Of a DNA stretch of 64,000 bases, positions 12,501 through 23,219 are shown in pieces; positions within the stretch are counted from its first letter, which is position 1, and each line of letters begins with the position of its first letter. Source of the DNA: Ciona savignyi (taxonomy: Eukaryota > Chordata > Ascidiacea > Phlebobranchia > Cionidae); assembly GCA_000149265.1 (NCBI GenBank), contig CH003233.1:388669-452668 (forward strand), given 5' to 3'. The notes below the pieces were generated by a model, which was not told the DNA's origin, did not search any database, and saw nothing but the letters and a program-made list of their open reading frames with translations. A program made the position numbers and the translations under genes.

Positions 12501-14903
12501 CTCAACAGTTGGAGTTGAATTTTTATCCAAAGTCCAAAATTTGCAGTCGATGTCCGTAACATTGTCATAGTAATACCTGAATTTGTTTCAGTTTGTTAAA
12601 GTTAGGATATTCATGTTTAAATCTGTGAATTGGTGACACAAGTGGGTTAACACACAGATAATCATCAGATTACCTCGCGCCCACCATCAGGTGACCAAAG
12701 TTATTGCAGTGTGATTTGTATGATTAAGACGTACCTTTAGATGGGTAAAACTCATTATTTCAATGGGTACAGGCAATCTCCGCTAAGTGCCTTGTGCATG
12801 AAAAAAACGACTAGCTAGCAACCAATTTAATACTTGCAACCTTATAGCTAAAAGGGGTCATATAGCTGAAAACTAGTCCACCAAGATACTTGGTAGGACA
12901 TTAAATTTCTTCAAATTTCACAATTACACATACTTAAATTATAATAGTAATTTGTTCCATAAGTCTGGCCCTGCTCTGGTACCAATGTTACAGTACGGAT
13001 TCTTGTTTTCTTTATGCAATGTTTTTTTAATTCAAACCGATCAGCACACTAACATTTATTTTACTTGGGATTAAAATAGTTTTGTATTATTACTGTGCTG
13101 CACAGTTCTGACCACAAAAGAACGGCGTATTAAAAAAAATCAATGAGCTTTCAATCCAATATGCAACCATTTTTCATTGTTGGGGAACTACCGTAACGGA
13201 ATCTACCTAAACGGATAGTTTAGTTTATTTTTTTTTAGAAAAAAAGAAAAAAAAAGAAAAAATACTGATAGGTGATGATGATTTGTGTTTTTTCAATCAA
13301 GTGAATAAAAATAGGTCACCATGAAAGTTAAAAATGAAAAAATGTACGGTCGTGTGGGCGAATTTAAATAGAGACTGACACATATACCGAACAATTTACA
13401 AAAAACGGTCTAGACATCGAACCAGAAATGGACTCGAAACTTAGTCAGGGTTAAAATAAAAAAAAGGAAAAAAGGAAGCAAACGCAGATGAAATTTTTTT
13501 TTAATCTTTATGTTGGTCTCGATATCTGTAATAAGCGATTAAGTAAAATCAAGGATAATGAATTTGGTTAAAGTAAAAACATATAGTTTGATAAAATGCT
13601 CTCCAGTCGATGTCGTGCCGCCTTTAAACCGAAGGGGTGTATAATCGAAACTAGACCTTGGTTAGTCTGTTGTAGATCAGGGACTTAGACGATATTGCTG
13701 GAACCCATTGAATTAATGGGTTAAACTTTAACAGTAGCAACGCCTTTATAATATACAACGACTACACTATCTCTGACAACTGGACAGTGGTCGCGCGTTA
13801 TTGAGCGAAAATGGCGGATAAATGAACCAGCGTGATTTTCCCACCCGCCAGGATATAAATGAAACGTCTATCCTGTTTAAATGATAAAATAAGAGTTAAT
13901 TTTTCCGGATATCACTACATATTTTCTACTTACATATGACAAGGGGAATATTTTCCTTCCAAATCCTCCGGCACAGCTAATGCGTCGTTTGTAGGGTTCC
14001 ATGTAATATTACATGCCTGGTAAAACACATTTGTAATATTGATTATCATTAATGCATCACACAACAAAATCTACTGTGCAGTTCAAACTAAAACAAATCA
14101 CAAAATATCAAACCACCATGATTGACATTCGTATTTTATTTTCTTGATTAGGAAAACTTAAGGGGCGTTTCACAAAGGCAATCGTCAGGTTTCCTTGTGC
14201 TCACCGTTGAATAACAGTTAATTGTGCAAGATTTGGACAATTTATCAGTTTTAGGAGCCTTGCCCAAGGAGGTAACCGACTAACTAGCGACCAATTTCGA
14301 CCCTACATTCTTTCGGCTAAAAGGCCAGGGACTTACGGATGATGCGAGAAAAATTGACGATTACCATTGTTTAAAAAAATCCCTAAGTTTTCAAATTTAC
14401 CGGTATTAAACATCGGCATTTTATCCTATTTAAACAATCTAAACCAGGGATTCTTAAACTGGGGCGTGAAAGCTTCACATGGGGGCGCAAGCATGACAGT
14501 GACATATTGATGAAAAGCAGCTCTACATTTAAATATCGTTACCAGCCTCAAATTAATCGACTATTTTCCCCAAAACAGTTGCATTCTTCATACAAACAGG
14601 GTAATTTTTGAGGCCCGATGAGAGGTGAGCACGAATGACAAACTTCAAATATGCGGGACTGAAAACAGTTTAAGAATCACTGATCTAACCAATCACCGTT
14701 GAAATGTCATCTGCTTGTTGTGTGACACAGTAATGGGTTGGAATCATGGCTTCAAATACGGAAGATCCCATATGAGCACCAACAAGAATATTAGGAACTG
14801 CCATTAACAGTATCAACCAAGCATGATATAAACCGCAGTGTCCAGCTTCTTCCAAAGCAAGGTCTACATCAGATGCTTCTATGTGTGTCCGCCGATTTTC
14901 CAT
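6526..14903 (-). CDS. SLC22-like: SLC22-family organic ion transporter, gene 1 (11 exons, 576 aa)
   Basis: Major-facilitator plasma-membrane transporter of the organic cation/anion/carnitine (SLC22) family. Minus-strand exons: 14697-14903, 13934-14016, 12328-12576, 12089-12243, 11315-11483, 10817-10917, 10237-10387, 8941-9155, 8199-8307, 7435-7565, 6526-6686. Joining them gives 1731 nt without a stop, a normal family length. After the first membrane segment comes the large family-type extracellular loop with N-glycosylation sequons (CNIT, DNVT) and several cysteines, then GLTSDR/FGRR (the MFS loop 2-3 motif split by an intron), VLPESPRWLI after TM6, CVYYGLTLNA, HTSELFPTPVR and the C-terminal LVPETSKQ. 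The start is the ATG at 14903; the frame is open further upstream only from a GTG. Substrate cannot be told from sequence. Introns hold many SINE-A copies and a hAT element next to exon 1. Confidence 0.92.
6717..6837 (-). repeat. Dispersed repeat R3 (retroelement 3'-tail-like), copy 1
   Basis: About 120 bases similar to 44838-44957, sharing ACATTAAAGAAGAATGG-, GGATAAAAC- and TACAGTAGTTAAAACAC-type words. It starts ~30 bases from exon 11 of SLC22 gene 1. Confidence 0.65.
6970..7090 (+). mobile_element. SINE-B, diverged
   Basis: Head GGTTGTGTGGAAAAATGG; contains a short hairpin around TACCACCAAATTGGTGGCA. Confidence 0.5.
7247..7432 (-). repeat. Two SINE-A head fragments beside exon 10 of SLC22 gene 1
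   Basis: 7247-7325 and 7387-7432 both contain CGACTAGCTAGC and a B-box remnant. The second ends 3 bases from the exon border at 7435. Confidence 0.55.
7643..7945 (-). mobile_element. SINE-A, full length, intron 9 of SLC22 gene 1
   Basis: All parts are present; ends ACCACCAGACAAATCTG. Confidence 0.7.
8033..8115 (+). mobile_element. SINE-B, 3' truncated
   Basis: Only the head GGTCGTCTAGCCGAATGG and the middle part are present. Confidence 0.5.
8497..8690 (+). repeat. SINE-B-related repeat with ~80-bp 5' extension, copy 1
   Basis: Matches 13274-13460 over ~190 bases, including sequence before the tRNA-like head (ATCAAGTGA..AAAAA). The two share a longer parental unit than ordinary SINE-B. Confidence 0.65.
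8695..8776 (-). mobile_element. SINE-A, 3' end only
   Basis: Clean 82-base 3' portion placed directly after a SINE-B-related repeat. Confidence 0.6.
9190..9508. repeat. SINE-A with internal deletion, then an inverted head copy
   Basis: 9190-9325 (minus) joins the 3' end straight to the head with ~150 bases lost. 9412-9508 is a plus-strand head and central block. Confidence 0.55.
10450..10625 (-). mobile_element. SINE-A, headless
   Basis: 3' end to central block (GTACCTTGCATAAAG), diverged. Confidence 0.5.
10960..11222 (-). mobile_element. SINE-A pieces, headless
   Basis: A short piece at 10965-11025, then 11041-11222 with GGATATTCATGTTTTATCCC to the central block. Confidence 0.5.
11790..12040 (+). 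mobile_element. SINE-A, 5' truncated
   Basis: Starts at the B box (ACAGGTTCAAACCACATGC) and runs to the 3' end. Confidence 0.6.
12600..12895 (-). mobile_element. SINE-A, full length, intron 2 of SLC22 gene 1
   Basis: Starts ~20 bases from the exon 3 acceptor at 12576; diverged throughout. Confidence 0.65.
13274..13460 (+). repeat. SINE-B-related repeat with 5' extension, copy 2
   Basis: Counterpart of 8497-8690. Contains GTCGTGTGGGCGAAT and CGAACCAGAAATGGACTCGA. Confidence 0.65.
13596..13875 (+). mobile_element. SINE-A, diverged, intron 2 of SLC22 gene 1
   Basis: Head GTCGTGCCGCCTTTAAACC to 3' end GGATATAAATGAAACG. Confidence 0.55.
14118..14335 (-). mobile_element. SINE-A, diverged, intron 1 of SLC22 gene 1
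   Basis: Middle partly deleted; CCGACTAACTAGCGACCA kept. Confidence 0.55.
14445..14682. mobile_element. hAT-type MITE, 238 bp, beside exon 1 of SLC22 gene 1
   Basis: The ends CAGGGATTCTTAAACTG and CAGTTTAAGAATCACTG are inverted. The flanks ATCTAAAC (14437-14444) and ATCTAACC (14683-14690) form an 8-bp target duplication with one mismatch. It ends 14 bases from the exon 1 border. Confidence 0.85.
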
Positions 14904-15007
14904 TCTTACAGTGATTTTTATCCACAATGGTAATAATCTCACAACAGTTTGTATCTATAAAATGTAAATATTTATAGTACACTATCATTATGCAGTTATA
15001 CTGAGTC

Positions 15008-15280
15008 ATAGGATATGATACTCGTGTTTATCACGTGAGTGGAAAAAAGGAGGGTTAACACACGGACAATCGTCAGATCATCTCACGCCCACCGTCGGGT
15101 TACCGAAGCTATTGCAGTGTGTTGTATATGATTCACACGTTCCTTTAATTCAGTAGAACCCACTAAGCCGCTGGGTTTCGACAATGTTCGTTAAGTACCT
15201 TGACAAAATCGACTAGCCAGCGACCAGTTTCGAACCTACAACCCTCACCTGAAAGGTGGCGCACTAAAACACCAAAGTAA
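15008..15280 (-). mobile_element. SINE-A, full length, upstream of SLC22 gene 1
   Basis: Lies ~100 bases upstream of the start codon at 14903, so it may overlap promoter sequence. Confidence 0.65.
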
Positions 15281-15334
15281 TACTCTAGGTGGTCTACATT
15301 TATCTAAACCAGAACTAACAATGATCGGATATTA

Positions 15335-15455
15335 GGTTCAAATTTTGTTTTATCGGGCAAGATTTCGAACTTTTGATGGGCTTGTCACCAAGTTAGTTTT
15401 TGGTATAGATTCGGTATATTTATCCGTCGCGTTAACCATTCAGGCACACCGTATA
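15335..15455 (-). mobile_element. SINE-B, upstream of SLC22 gene 1
   Basis: Minus-strand copy with GATGGGCTTGTCACCAAG and CCATTCAGGCACACCG in plus view. Confidence 0.5.
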
Positions 15456-15459
15456 TTAG

Positions 15460-16577
15460 CTAAAACTTATTTCTATATAAAGCAGAGGTTTTCAAAGTGT
15501 CCCAATAAATACTTAAATAAAATCTAAGTTCCCAAAGTATCCCAATAGATACTTAAATAAGGTCTAAATAGGGTAAAATGTTAAAGATTGTGCGCAGTAT
15601 CACTGTTTACCTGTCACTGTTTATAGTACAGGTAAAAGTAGAGTAATAAACTGCTGACACTAAAACGATCCTTATGCCGAAATCATCCATACAAATTATT
15701 TTGTCATTGTTATACATTGTTTGCGGATTGGGTCTTAAAATATCACAGAAAACAAACTTAGATTTGGGAAGTTCACAAAAAAAGTTTGGAAAACGTTACC
15801 TTAGGAGGACAAAATTGGACGCATGTACTAATTACTATAAATATATTAGTACTTGAATAACGCAAGTATATTACATAAATACTCAAAAAACGCAAGCATA
15901 TTATTGCATTAATACTAACACTCGTAAAGAAACTAGACTATACTGTATCAACTATAAGAACATGTTCGTTTTTAAATGACATTCATCCTAGTAAGGGTAC
16001 GCTTTGCCGTCTGCAGTTTGCAAGTTACATAACAACATCTTGCAAGTCTCTTGTGTATTTGGCAACCGCTTACCTTAACTAAGTGGAATATATGTTTTAA
16101 ACAAAAATTAAAAGTCACTAACTTTCGTATACAACTATTTACAACCTAGCTTAGGTGACCTGACAGTTCGCTGTTCTAGAGAATGCCTTTTTTGAATCGT
16201 TTCCAGATTTCCCTATCTCAAGGGACAAACACGTATAAGCCCTACTTCCTACCTTAAAGAAGGTTTTAGTGTTCACACCCCCTTCGTTAAACACCCATCC
16301 TTTCACATTACCAAAGAAGTCAACAGATTTTAAGACTTACAGTATTTTACAGTTTGATCGCCTTGAATGGACAATAAAGATTTATGCATGCCTACTAAAG
16401 TAGTCAACGGTGCTTCAAAGTGAGTTTTCGCGCATTTGGGTGGTAAATATCGCGTATGTTGTAAAACGAGTATAAAAAATTCCCACAATAAGATACGACC
16501 CACAAGAACTTTCGCAAGTTTTTATCCAGAAGAGTTTAAATCGAAACTAGCCTTATCTAACATAGATTTTTCGACCT
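15460..16577. other. Intergenic stretch without recognised genes
   Basis: AT-rich. Contains two near-identical 30-base units (CCCAATAGATACTTAAATAA type, 15505-15565) and repeated ACGCAAGTATATTA words at 15860-15910. No coding or RNA gene seen. Confidence 0.5.
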
Positions 16578-16711
16578 ATTAAGTTGGTGGATTATTGCGG
16601 CAGATTTCAGCCGAATGTCTACTATAACGAAACTGGTGTCCAGCTAATCGACTCATAACACCTTTTGTATTATCCAATGCACGGAAATAAACATGAATAT
16701 ACTATTTTTTA
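16578..16711 (+). mobile_element. SINE-A, strongly deleted
   Basis: Head and 3' end (GGAAATAAACATGAATATAC) joined without the middle; ends at the outer hAT element. Confidence 0.5.
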
Positions 16712-16714
16712 AAC

Positions 16715-17871
16715 CAAGGGTCGGCAATCTGCGGCTCTTATTGTTTTTACTGATACTTTAGCTCAGGCATGGGCAACCCCTGGCACGCGTGCCCAACTTG
16801 GCACGCGAGCTCGTATTTCTGGCACGCTAGTTCAAGGAAATTAGATTCCTTTTCTTAAAGATGATAACTTAAAAGTTGTTGTATTATTTGAGCTTTGGCC
16901 ACGTGCATAAACTGTTTATTGCCGTAAGTTGTAAAGATTTGATTATTTATTACCGTGTTATTGTTACTCAACAAACACCAAAGAGTACAACAATCAGTTT
17001 GCAAAATTCTTAACCTGCTGCCACAGACGAACGTGAGAGAAATTTGTACGTTTGTGCAGCCAACCAGATGTAGTTAATATCAGTTACCCTTAGCATCCTA
17101 ATTTACTTTTGTTAGCAATTTGAGATACAAAGTGTTATAAGGCTAAACATGATGTACGATGTACCGGTAAGGTCATTCGGTATCGGTAAACGTCATAAAT
17201 GCATATTTCGGGAAGAAAAAAGACCGGTAACTTATTTCACATAAGCTCATCGTTACGTTTATCAAATTGCGGTAATGAGAGTAAAAATTCATCGTTGAAC
17301 ACACTTTTTCACCTGCCTAAGGTTTGCTCTATCAGTAATAGTACAGCGCTTGCTTATTTTGCAGTGAAGATAAAAAATAAAATTAAGTTTTCACGCAACT
17401 TTTCTTCCAATTAACTTAACAAACAATTTGTCATGAAAGCTTACAGGCTATAGGCATTTATGACATCACAAGAAGCTATTTGATGTCACATTAGTGCAAT
17501 TCAAAAGTACAGAACTCCTACTATAGTAGGAAATAGTACAACTCCTATTATAGTAGGTAGGAGACTAGGAGTAAACATTCAAAAACAGAAATATGTTCTC
17601 ACGAATTGTTAGTTGGCACGCGGAAGGATTTTTCCATTAATTTTAGCCGATTTTGGCACCCAGGCCGAGAAAGGTTGCCCACCCCTGCTTTAGCTAGTGC
17701 TTGATAAGTTTAATAACAATACATAGGTGAAATAAACAGGACCATCGCGTCATTATGTCACACAATGTAATTTTTCTTTTATTGCAAAAATATGTTCGCG
17801 GCTTCCTTTGAATTTATTTAGTAGAACATCGGTTAAACTGGCTCTTTAAGTGAATAAGGTTGCCGACCCTG
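16715..17871. mobile_element. Outer hAT-type element, split by a second one
   Basis: The ends CAAGGGTCGGCAA and TTGCCGACCCTG are inverted, flanked by TTTTAAAC (16707-16714) and CTTTAAAC (17872-17879). The original element was only ~230 bp; the rest is the inner insertion. Confidence 0.8.
16764..17687. mobile_element. Inner hAT-type element, 924 bp
   Basis: It starts CAGGCATGGGCAACCCCTGG and ends GGTTGCCCACCCCTG, flanked by perfect 8-bp duplications CTTTAGCT (16756-16763 and 17688-17695). Both ends carry GGCACGCG words. The interior holds two short palindromes around CCTACTATAGTAGG near 17520 and 17550. No transposase is readable. Confidence 0.88.
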
Positions 17872-18174
17872 CTTTAAACCTACACTAATCTAAATGTGTA
17901 TTAAAAGCTTAAATGTTCTCTTTTATATTCTAAAATTATTTCAATTAATGTTTTTTTCTCTAAATATACTAATATAGCAGACATTATTCAGAAACTCTTT
18001 AACAATCAATCCTAACAGGGTTATTTCAGGCAAAAACGATTAAATTTTATTATCAATGAATTACCTTTTACTTCAAAGAACGGTTTTAAATGAAAACTGT
18101 AATAACTAAATTCAAACGCACTAAACTTTTACCACCATTCATAAAACTAAGTTAATAAAGTGACCCTTATTTGG

Positions 18175-18440
18175 ATAGCACGGGACATTAATGTTTTATT
18201 CTCGTAAATGGGAAAACGAATGGGGGTGTTATCACACAGGCAATCGCCATATGACGTGCCGCTCACGGTGGGTTTAGGAAGATATTATGTTGTGTGGTAC
18301 ATGGTGAAGGTGTTCTTTTAGTTTTAATAAACTGGTTCAGGCGAAGTTCGCTAAGTAAATTGACCAAAAACATAACCGACCAGCTGGCGACTAGTTCATT
18401 AAGACCCCCCTTTAGACTGACCCTCCACACTATTTGGCCG
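18175..18440 (-). mobile_element. SINE-A, diverged, downstream of the fibrinogen-related gene
   Basis: GGACATTAATGTTTTATTC to CCGACCAGCTGGCGACTAG. Confidence 0.55.
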
Positions 18441-18986
18441 AATTTAAAACGCATTTGGGCAACCTTCTGTAAATGTCGTATTATTTACGACTAACCATTG
18501 CTGTTTAAACCAACATTAATATTTTGATCAAACAAAATGATTTTATTTGGCATGCAAGATTACGAAGCAAATAACTTGATCAATGATTAAAAGGTACCTT
18601 GTATCGGACATTGACTGTAACTTTACCATCTTTATAGAATATTGACTGTAGCATGTTACTATATATATTCCATGAAATGAAGTAAAGTACGAAATGTTTA
18701 AAACTTTTTTTTACATTAAAACAGTAATTGCGTAGGCTAACGCATAGCTTTGTAGACTGTTCAAAGCAAGACTTGTAAAATTCAAACTCATAAATGTTGT
18801 TTTTTGATAATGTAACGCTTAAAACGTAAATACTAAAATAAACAACAACTAAGAAGCTGTAATATACAATTTTTTTTATGTTTCTTTAAATTCATATGAT
18901 GTTGTGTTAGTAAAGGCTTTAACCGACTCAAATTACTGGGATATCTGGTTTTAATTACGGCCTTGGTGATGTCAGTTGACCATAGT

Positions 18987-21731
18987 TTACTGATTATTTC
19001 TTGAACGACGTCTAATTTTCATTTCAATAAATCTAAGTCCATAGAATTGATCGTGGAAGGTGTAATAACTGGCTACGGCGTCTTCATAATACCCACACGG
19101 CAAGTAGGGTCCGTTTAAATTTGCGTCCCCACAATTCCCCTTGTACCACCAAGCAGTTCGTCGATGGGTGGCGCAATGGAGTCGAAATTTGTCGTTGTCT
19201 CGGTCTTTTGTTGAAAAATAAGCGCCATTGTTAACAGCAAGTGCGTCACCTGGATGAAAACGAATTCATTTTTAGTCAAATACTACAAGTATGGTTGAAT
19301 ATAGTTATGATTCGCTTTATAACCACATTAATATGTTCAGTCGGTTAAAGAGTTCAGTCGGAAGGTTGTTGGGTCAAAACCAGCCGCTAGTTTAGTCGAT
19401 TATGTCCTTGTATATGGATTTAGCGGGCTTTGCCTAAACCCAGTGGATAAATGGGCTTAACATGAACTTTTGGAACATTTACAACACATTATAACATTAC
19501 AGTGCAATAGCTTAGATAACCTGACGGTGGAAACAAGTCAATCCTACGATTGTATACCACTTCTTGCATTTTCTAATTCACGAGGATTATTCATTATGGA
19601 AACCCAATTCATAATTAACATTTACCAGCGGTTCCGCTATAGCCTCCGATTTCCAGTTTGTATAAATCTGATGCTCCCGCAACTCTGAATGTCCTGGAAC
19701 ACGTAAAGTGTCAACATGATTTTCGTATTAAACATGATTTTCGTATAAAATATAGAAAAACTTGAAAAACCGTTTTGCATAAAATTGACTCTGTTGAATT
19801 AACACAGAAAACAAACTAAAAAACAATTTTAACGGATACTATTTAAAGTCCTTACGAATATGTAGCGTGCTTTTCTACATCCTGACAGTCTCTCATCACT
19901 ATCTTTAGCTCGTAGTTTCCGTCTCGTGTTAACAGGTGTAGGTTATGAAGACCTGTATGGTATTAAATAATGGTTTAAATGTTTAAATGTTTATTTACAT
20001 AGGATTGGAGAATAAAAAAATAACGATCAGATGTGTGACTAAATGGTTCGTATTAAAAAAGGCTTGGTTTAGCTTTTGTTTATTCACGAGGTGACAAAAA
20101 GACACAATATTATTTAAATGATTGGAGAGTTAACATTAATAAACAAATGGCTGCGTGGCCGAATGGTTAAGGCGATCGATTCACCACATACCGCTTCCTA
20201 TATATAAAAATGATATTATTATAGAGCTCATAATTGGGTTGGAAACATATCCTTGTAAAATTGAAATAAGAAAACTAAGAAACGGTTAAAATATGGAAAA
20301 ACAAGAGTCGTTAAAGCACTAAAAATAATTTGTTTAATTTAATTTATTTAAAAATTATTTTAATAAAAAAAGGTATTTTTATATTAAACTTCAGGCCAAA
20401 ACAGTTACATGCAACATTGTAATTTCATTTAACCCCAACATTTGGATTTGGAACCAATAGCATATCATGGGCTAGAGAAGTCTAAACTCACCTAGCCAAA
20501 AATCAGCTGATTTGTTTCCGAATCCATTCTTATAAGCCGACCAATTTCTATAGAAATCAACTTCCCCGTCTTGTCTTCGTTGAATGACCTGGGTGTTTAA
20601 TTTATTTTTGCTCCTTTATTACATTAAACCCATTTAACTTTAGCAATTAAAAAACTTTAAAAAACGTTTAAATTAAGCAATAACAATACGTCAAAACATG
20701 TTTAAATTAAGCAATAACAATACGACAAAACATGTTTAAATTAAGCAAAAAATACGTCCATTTCTGAACAGTAAAAATACATAGGCATGAGACAGATTTT
20801 GAATATAAACAATATCAAGGTACAAATCACTTTTACTTACCAACCATGCATTATTTCCACCGCTAAGGTTACAATAAACCTTAGCCCATTCGCCACCTAC
20901 AAAAATCTTGTATATACCGTCTGTTTCGAGACCGAGTAGGAAATAGTCTTGGCAACTAGTTGGTCTCAATTCTTGTGACTCTTGCGATTCTTGGGACACT
21001 TGTAATTCTTGTGACTCTTGTAATTCTTGAGACACTTGTACCTCTTGTGATAGACCTGGACGATATGTATAGGTTATTCAAGTTTTATACGGGTATAAGA
21101 AAATAAACACCGATTAGTTTGGTGGATTAGTGCGTCGCCTTTTAGCCTTTAAAAGTCGCCTTTTAGCCGAAGAGTTACAAGTCGCTAGCTGGTGTGTTGT
21201 GTCCTTCGGTAATGCACCTGACGGACATAGTCTGGACATCCGTACGGTCGTGTGGCCAAATGGTTAACGCGACCGATACATATACCGACTCTTATACACA
21301 TAAACCGGTCCTAGTAACGAGCCTATAATGGGTTCGAAACTTGGCTTGGTAAAAAAGAAAAAACAAACATAGCTCGGACATTACCTTAATCCAGTGGAAT
21401 AATGGGTTTTACCGAATAAAAGGAAAGTCCACATCATACACAACACACTGCAATATAGCTCCGGTAACCCGGCAGTGGGCACGTAGTTTTGTTGATTTTT
21501 ATGGATTTCGTGATAAAAACATTTTGTTTTCATAAAACAAGTAAGAAAGAATATTTTTTTATTTACAGTCGGTTTACCTTCAATTCCACATGCATAGGTT
21601 TCACAACTTATAGGCCTTCTTTCAAGCTCTGCAATCCGTTGTTCAAGCAAGTCCACTTTTGCAGAACATTGGCTTGACGGAAGCCCGAGTGCAGAGCTTG
21701 ACAGTAATATCAGAAGTATGTACTTCAACAT
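18987..21731 (-). CDS. Secreted fibrinogen-related (ficolin/angiopoietin-like) protein (6 exons, 297 aa)
   Basis: Exons on the minus strand: 21578-21731, 20841-21055, 20492-20588, 19856-19952, 19626-19693, 18987-19249; all joins are in frame. The product starts with a signal peptide ([20 protein letters not shown]), then a short coiled-coil-like stretch ([14 protein letters not shown]), a run of imperfect SQE(L/S)QE/V repeats, and a C-terminal fibrinogen-like globe: [61 protein letters not shown], the calcium-site motif DRDNDKF, and [16 protein letters not shown]. Such proteins bind carbohydrate or matrix and often act in innate recognition; that role is inferred from the family. No collagen stretch is seen, unlike vertebrate ficolins. 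A minisatellite lies ~100 bp upstream of the start codon. Confidence 0.9.
19330..19598 (+). mobile_element. SINE-A between exons 5 and 6 of the fibrinogen-related gene
   Basis: Diverged full-length copy ending 28 bases from the exon border at 19626. Confidence 0.55.
20151..20245 (+). mobile_element. SINE-B in intron 3 of the fibrinogen-related gene
   Basis: Well-kept head GCTGCGTGGCCGAATGGTTA; the rest is diverged. Confidence 0.55.
20664..20757. repeat. Tandem repeat, three 34-bp units, in intron 2 of the fibrinogen-related gene
   Basis: Three successive copies of a unit containing GTTTAAATTAAGCAATAAC. The last unit is truncated and lies ~80 bp from the exon ending at 20841. Confidence 0.8.
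21113..21488 (+). mobile_element. SINE-A interrupted by SINE-B
   Basis: Head at 21113-21239; body resumes at 21367-21488 and stops in CCCGGCAGTGGGC. The 3' end is missing. Confidence 0.65.
21240..21366 (+). mobile_element. SINE-B inserted into a SINE-A copy
   Basis: Flanked by imperfect 15-base direct repeats ACATAGTCTGGACAT (21225-21239) and ACATAGCTCGGACAT (21367-21381), 12 of 15 identical. It ends in AAAAAAGAAAAAA. Confidence 0.75.
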
Positions 21732-21824
21732 TATGTCGATCTGAAAGTGAAAACGAATGTTTAGAAACAATATGTTTAAATGACTATTTCTAAAAAATAT
21801 GATTAAGTCAAGTGCAAGTGAAAT

Positions 21825-22195
21825 TCATATTAAATCAAAACACTTTAAATTAAATAGAAACATTAAACCAAATCCAGATTAAAACTTGTTGTTACAATTC
21901 CGAATTAAATAGTAACACTTCACTGAATCTAGATTAAATCGTAATATTTTACTAAATCTATATTAAACCGCAACATCCGACTAATCCCAAATAAAATCAT
22001 AACACCTTGCAAAATCTAAATTAAATCGTAAGACTTTACTAAATTTAAAATAAATTGCAACATTTACTTAAGCCAGATAAAACAGAAGTACTATATAACT
22101 TGATACAGATTACGTCGAAACACTTTACTAAATCTAGATTCAATCGCAACACTTTTCTAAATTTAGATAAAATAGTAACACGTTTTATGACACAT
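21825..22195. repeat. Degenerate minisatellite upstream of the fibrinogen-related gene
   Basis: About ten diverged copies of a ~34-bp unit close to AAATCTAGATTAAATCGTAA plus CACTTTACT. On the minus strand it starts about 95 bases before the start codon at 21731, so it lies in the likely promoter or 5' UTR region. Confidence 0.7.
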
Positions 22196-22569
22196 TACTC
22201 CACCGTAAATTATACATTTTTAGGCCGAATTGCAATTTTGGCTGAAAAAATTGTAAATACATCTAACACCGCAGATATATACAGCTATATATAAACTGGG
22301 GGGAGTGGTTACCAGTTTTGCCCCCTGGTTGTTTTGAACGAATCTGTTGTTGTCGCTTCAATTTATATATACAGGGTCTTATCTTTTCACTCAAGTGTTA
22401 GGTCGGTAAACCTTATTATCATCTTGACGATGATAAGACGGCGCCAATAAACCTGCTACCAATCAATCACGCTAAAACACCGCTAAGTATTTACTTTGCA
22501 ACCTTAATCCCCTGAGAACGGTAAGAAACGTCTACGTTGCCATTTTATCCAGGTCGAAAACAACTACAG

Positions 22570-22790
22570 TCGCTGACGTGTACTGCTAACCGGAGATCCA
22601 ATTCGTTTTTTCTTTTTAACTTTATTCTTGCTGTTTTGCTTAAGATTTTGAACTACTATAGTTTTGCCGTTTTTTGCGTCCTTTTGAATATAACGCTGCT
22701 GTTTTGCTTATGAGTTTAAACTGATATAGTTTTGCCGTTTTTCCTGATTTTTTTTAAATTTATCCTGCCTTTTTTATATATTACCATAAC
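22570..22790 (+). repeat. Tandem R3-related segments
   Basis: Two successive blocks of CTGCTGTTTTGCTTA and TATAGTTTTGCCGTTTTT type, resembling the minus strand of R3. Confidence 0.45.
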
Positions 22791-23004
22791 GAACGTGGGA
22801 AAAATTAGCTAACCAATACAAATATGTAGTCTGTTTGAATGAGATAATGACGATACGGTAATGGCGAACTAAGTATCTTACAAATACAAGGGCTTATCGT
22901 TGTTAGAATAGCGCGAGTTTCTCTGCAAGTTTTTAAATAAGCAAGAACATTTGTCGTTCATGCCATGTCTCGAGTTGGGGGTTAATTCTTCCCAATCATG
23001 GCGT

Positions 23005-23122
23005 CCCGATCATACACAACACACTACGGCTCCAGTATACCGTCGTTAGGAGTGACGTAATCTGATGTTTGATGACACCTTTTATGTATTTCCACAAACG
23101 GGAATAAAACATGAATATCTTA
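23005..23122 (+). mobile_element. SINE-A, 3' half
   Basis: ATCATACACAACACACTACG to GGGAATAAAACATGAATATC. Confidence 0.55.
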
Positions 23123-23219
23123 ACAATTTATTGTGGATGCAAATTGAAAGCCTGGAAAATATTGCCGTTTAGATTTATTAAAATGAGGCAGTACTGAAAA
23201 TAAAAACAAAAAACTTTAA

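Noticed and set aside
14904-14942. Upstream in-frame extension of SLC22 gene 1
   Set aside because: The frame is open but its first possible start is GTG; the first ATG is at 14903.
21825-22195. CRISPR-like array
   Set aside because: Units are diverged and contiguous with no unique spacers, and the DNA is eukaryotic; it is a minisatellite.
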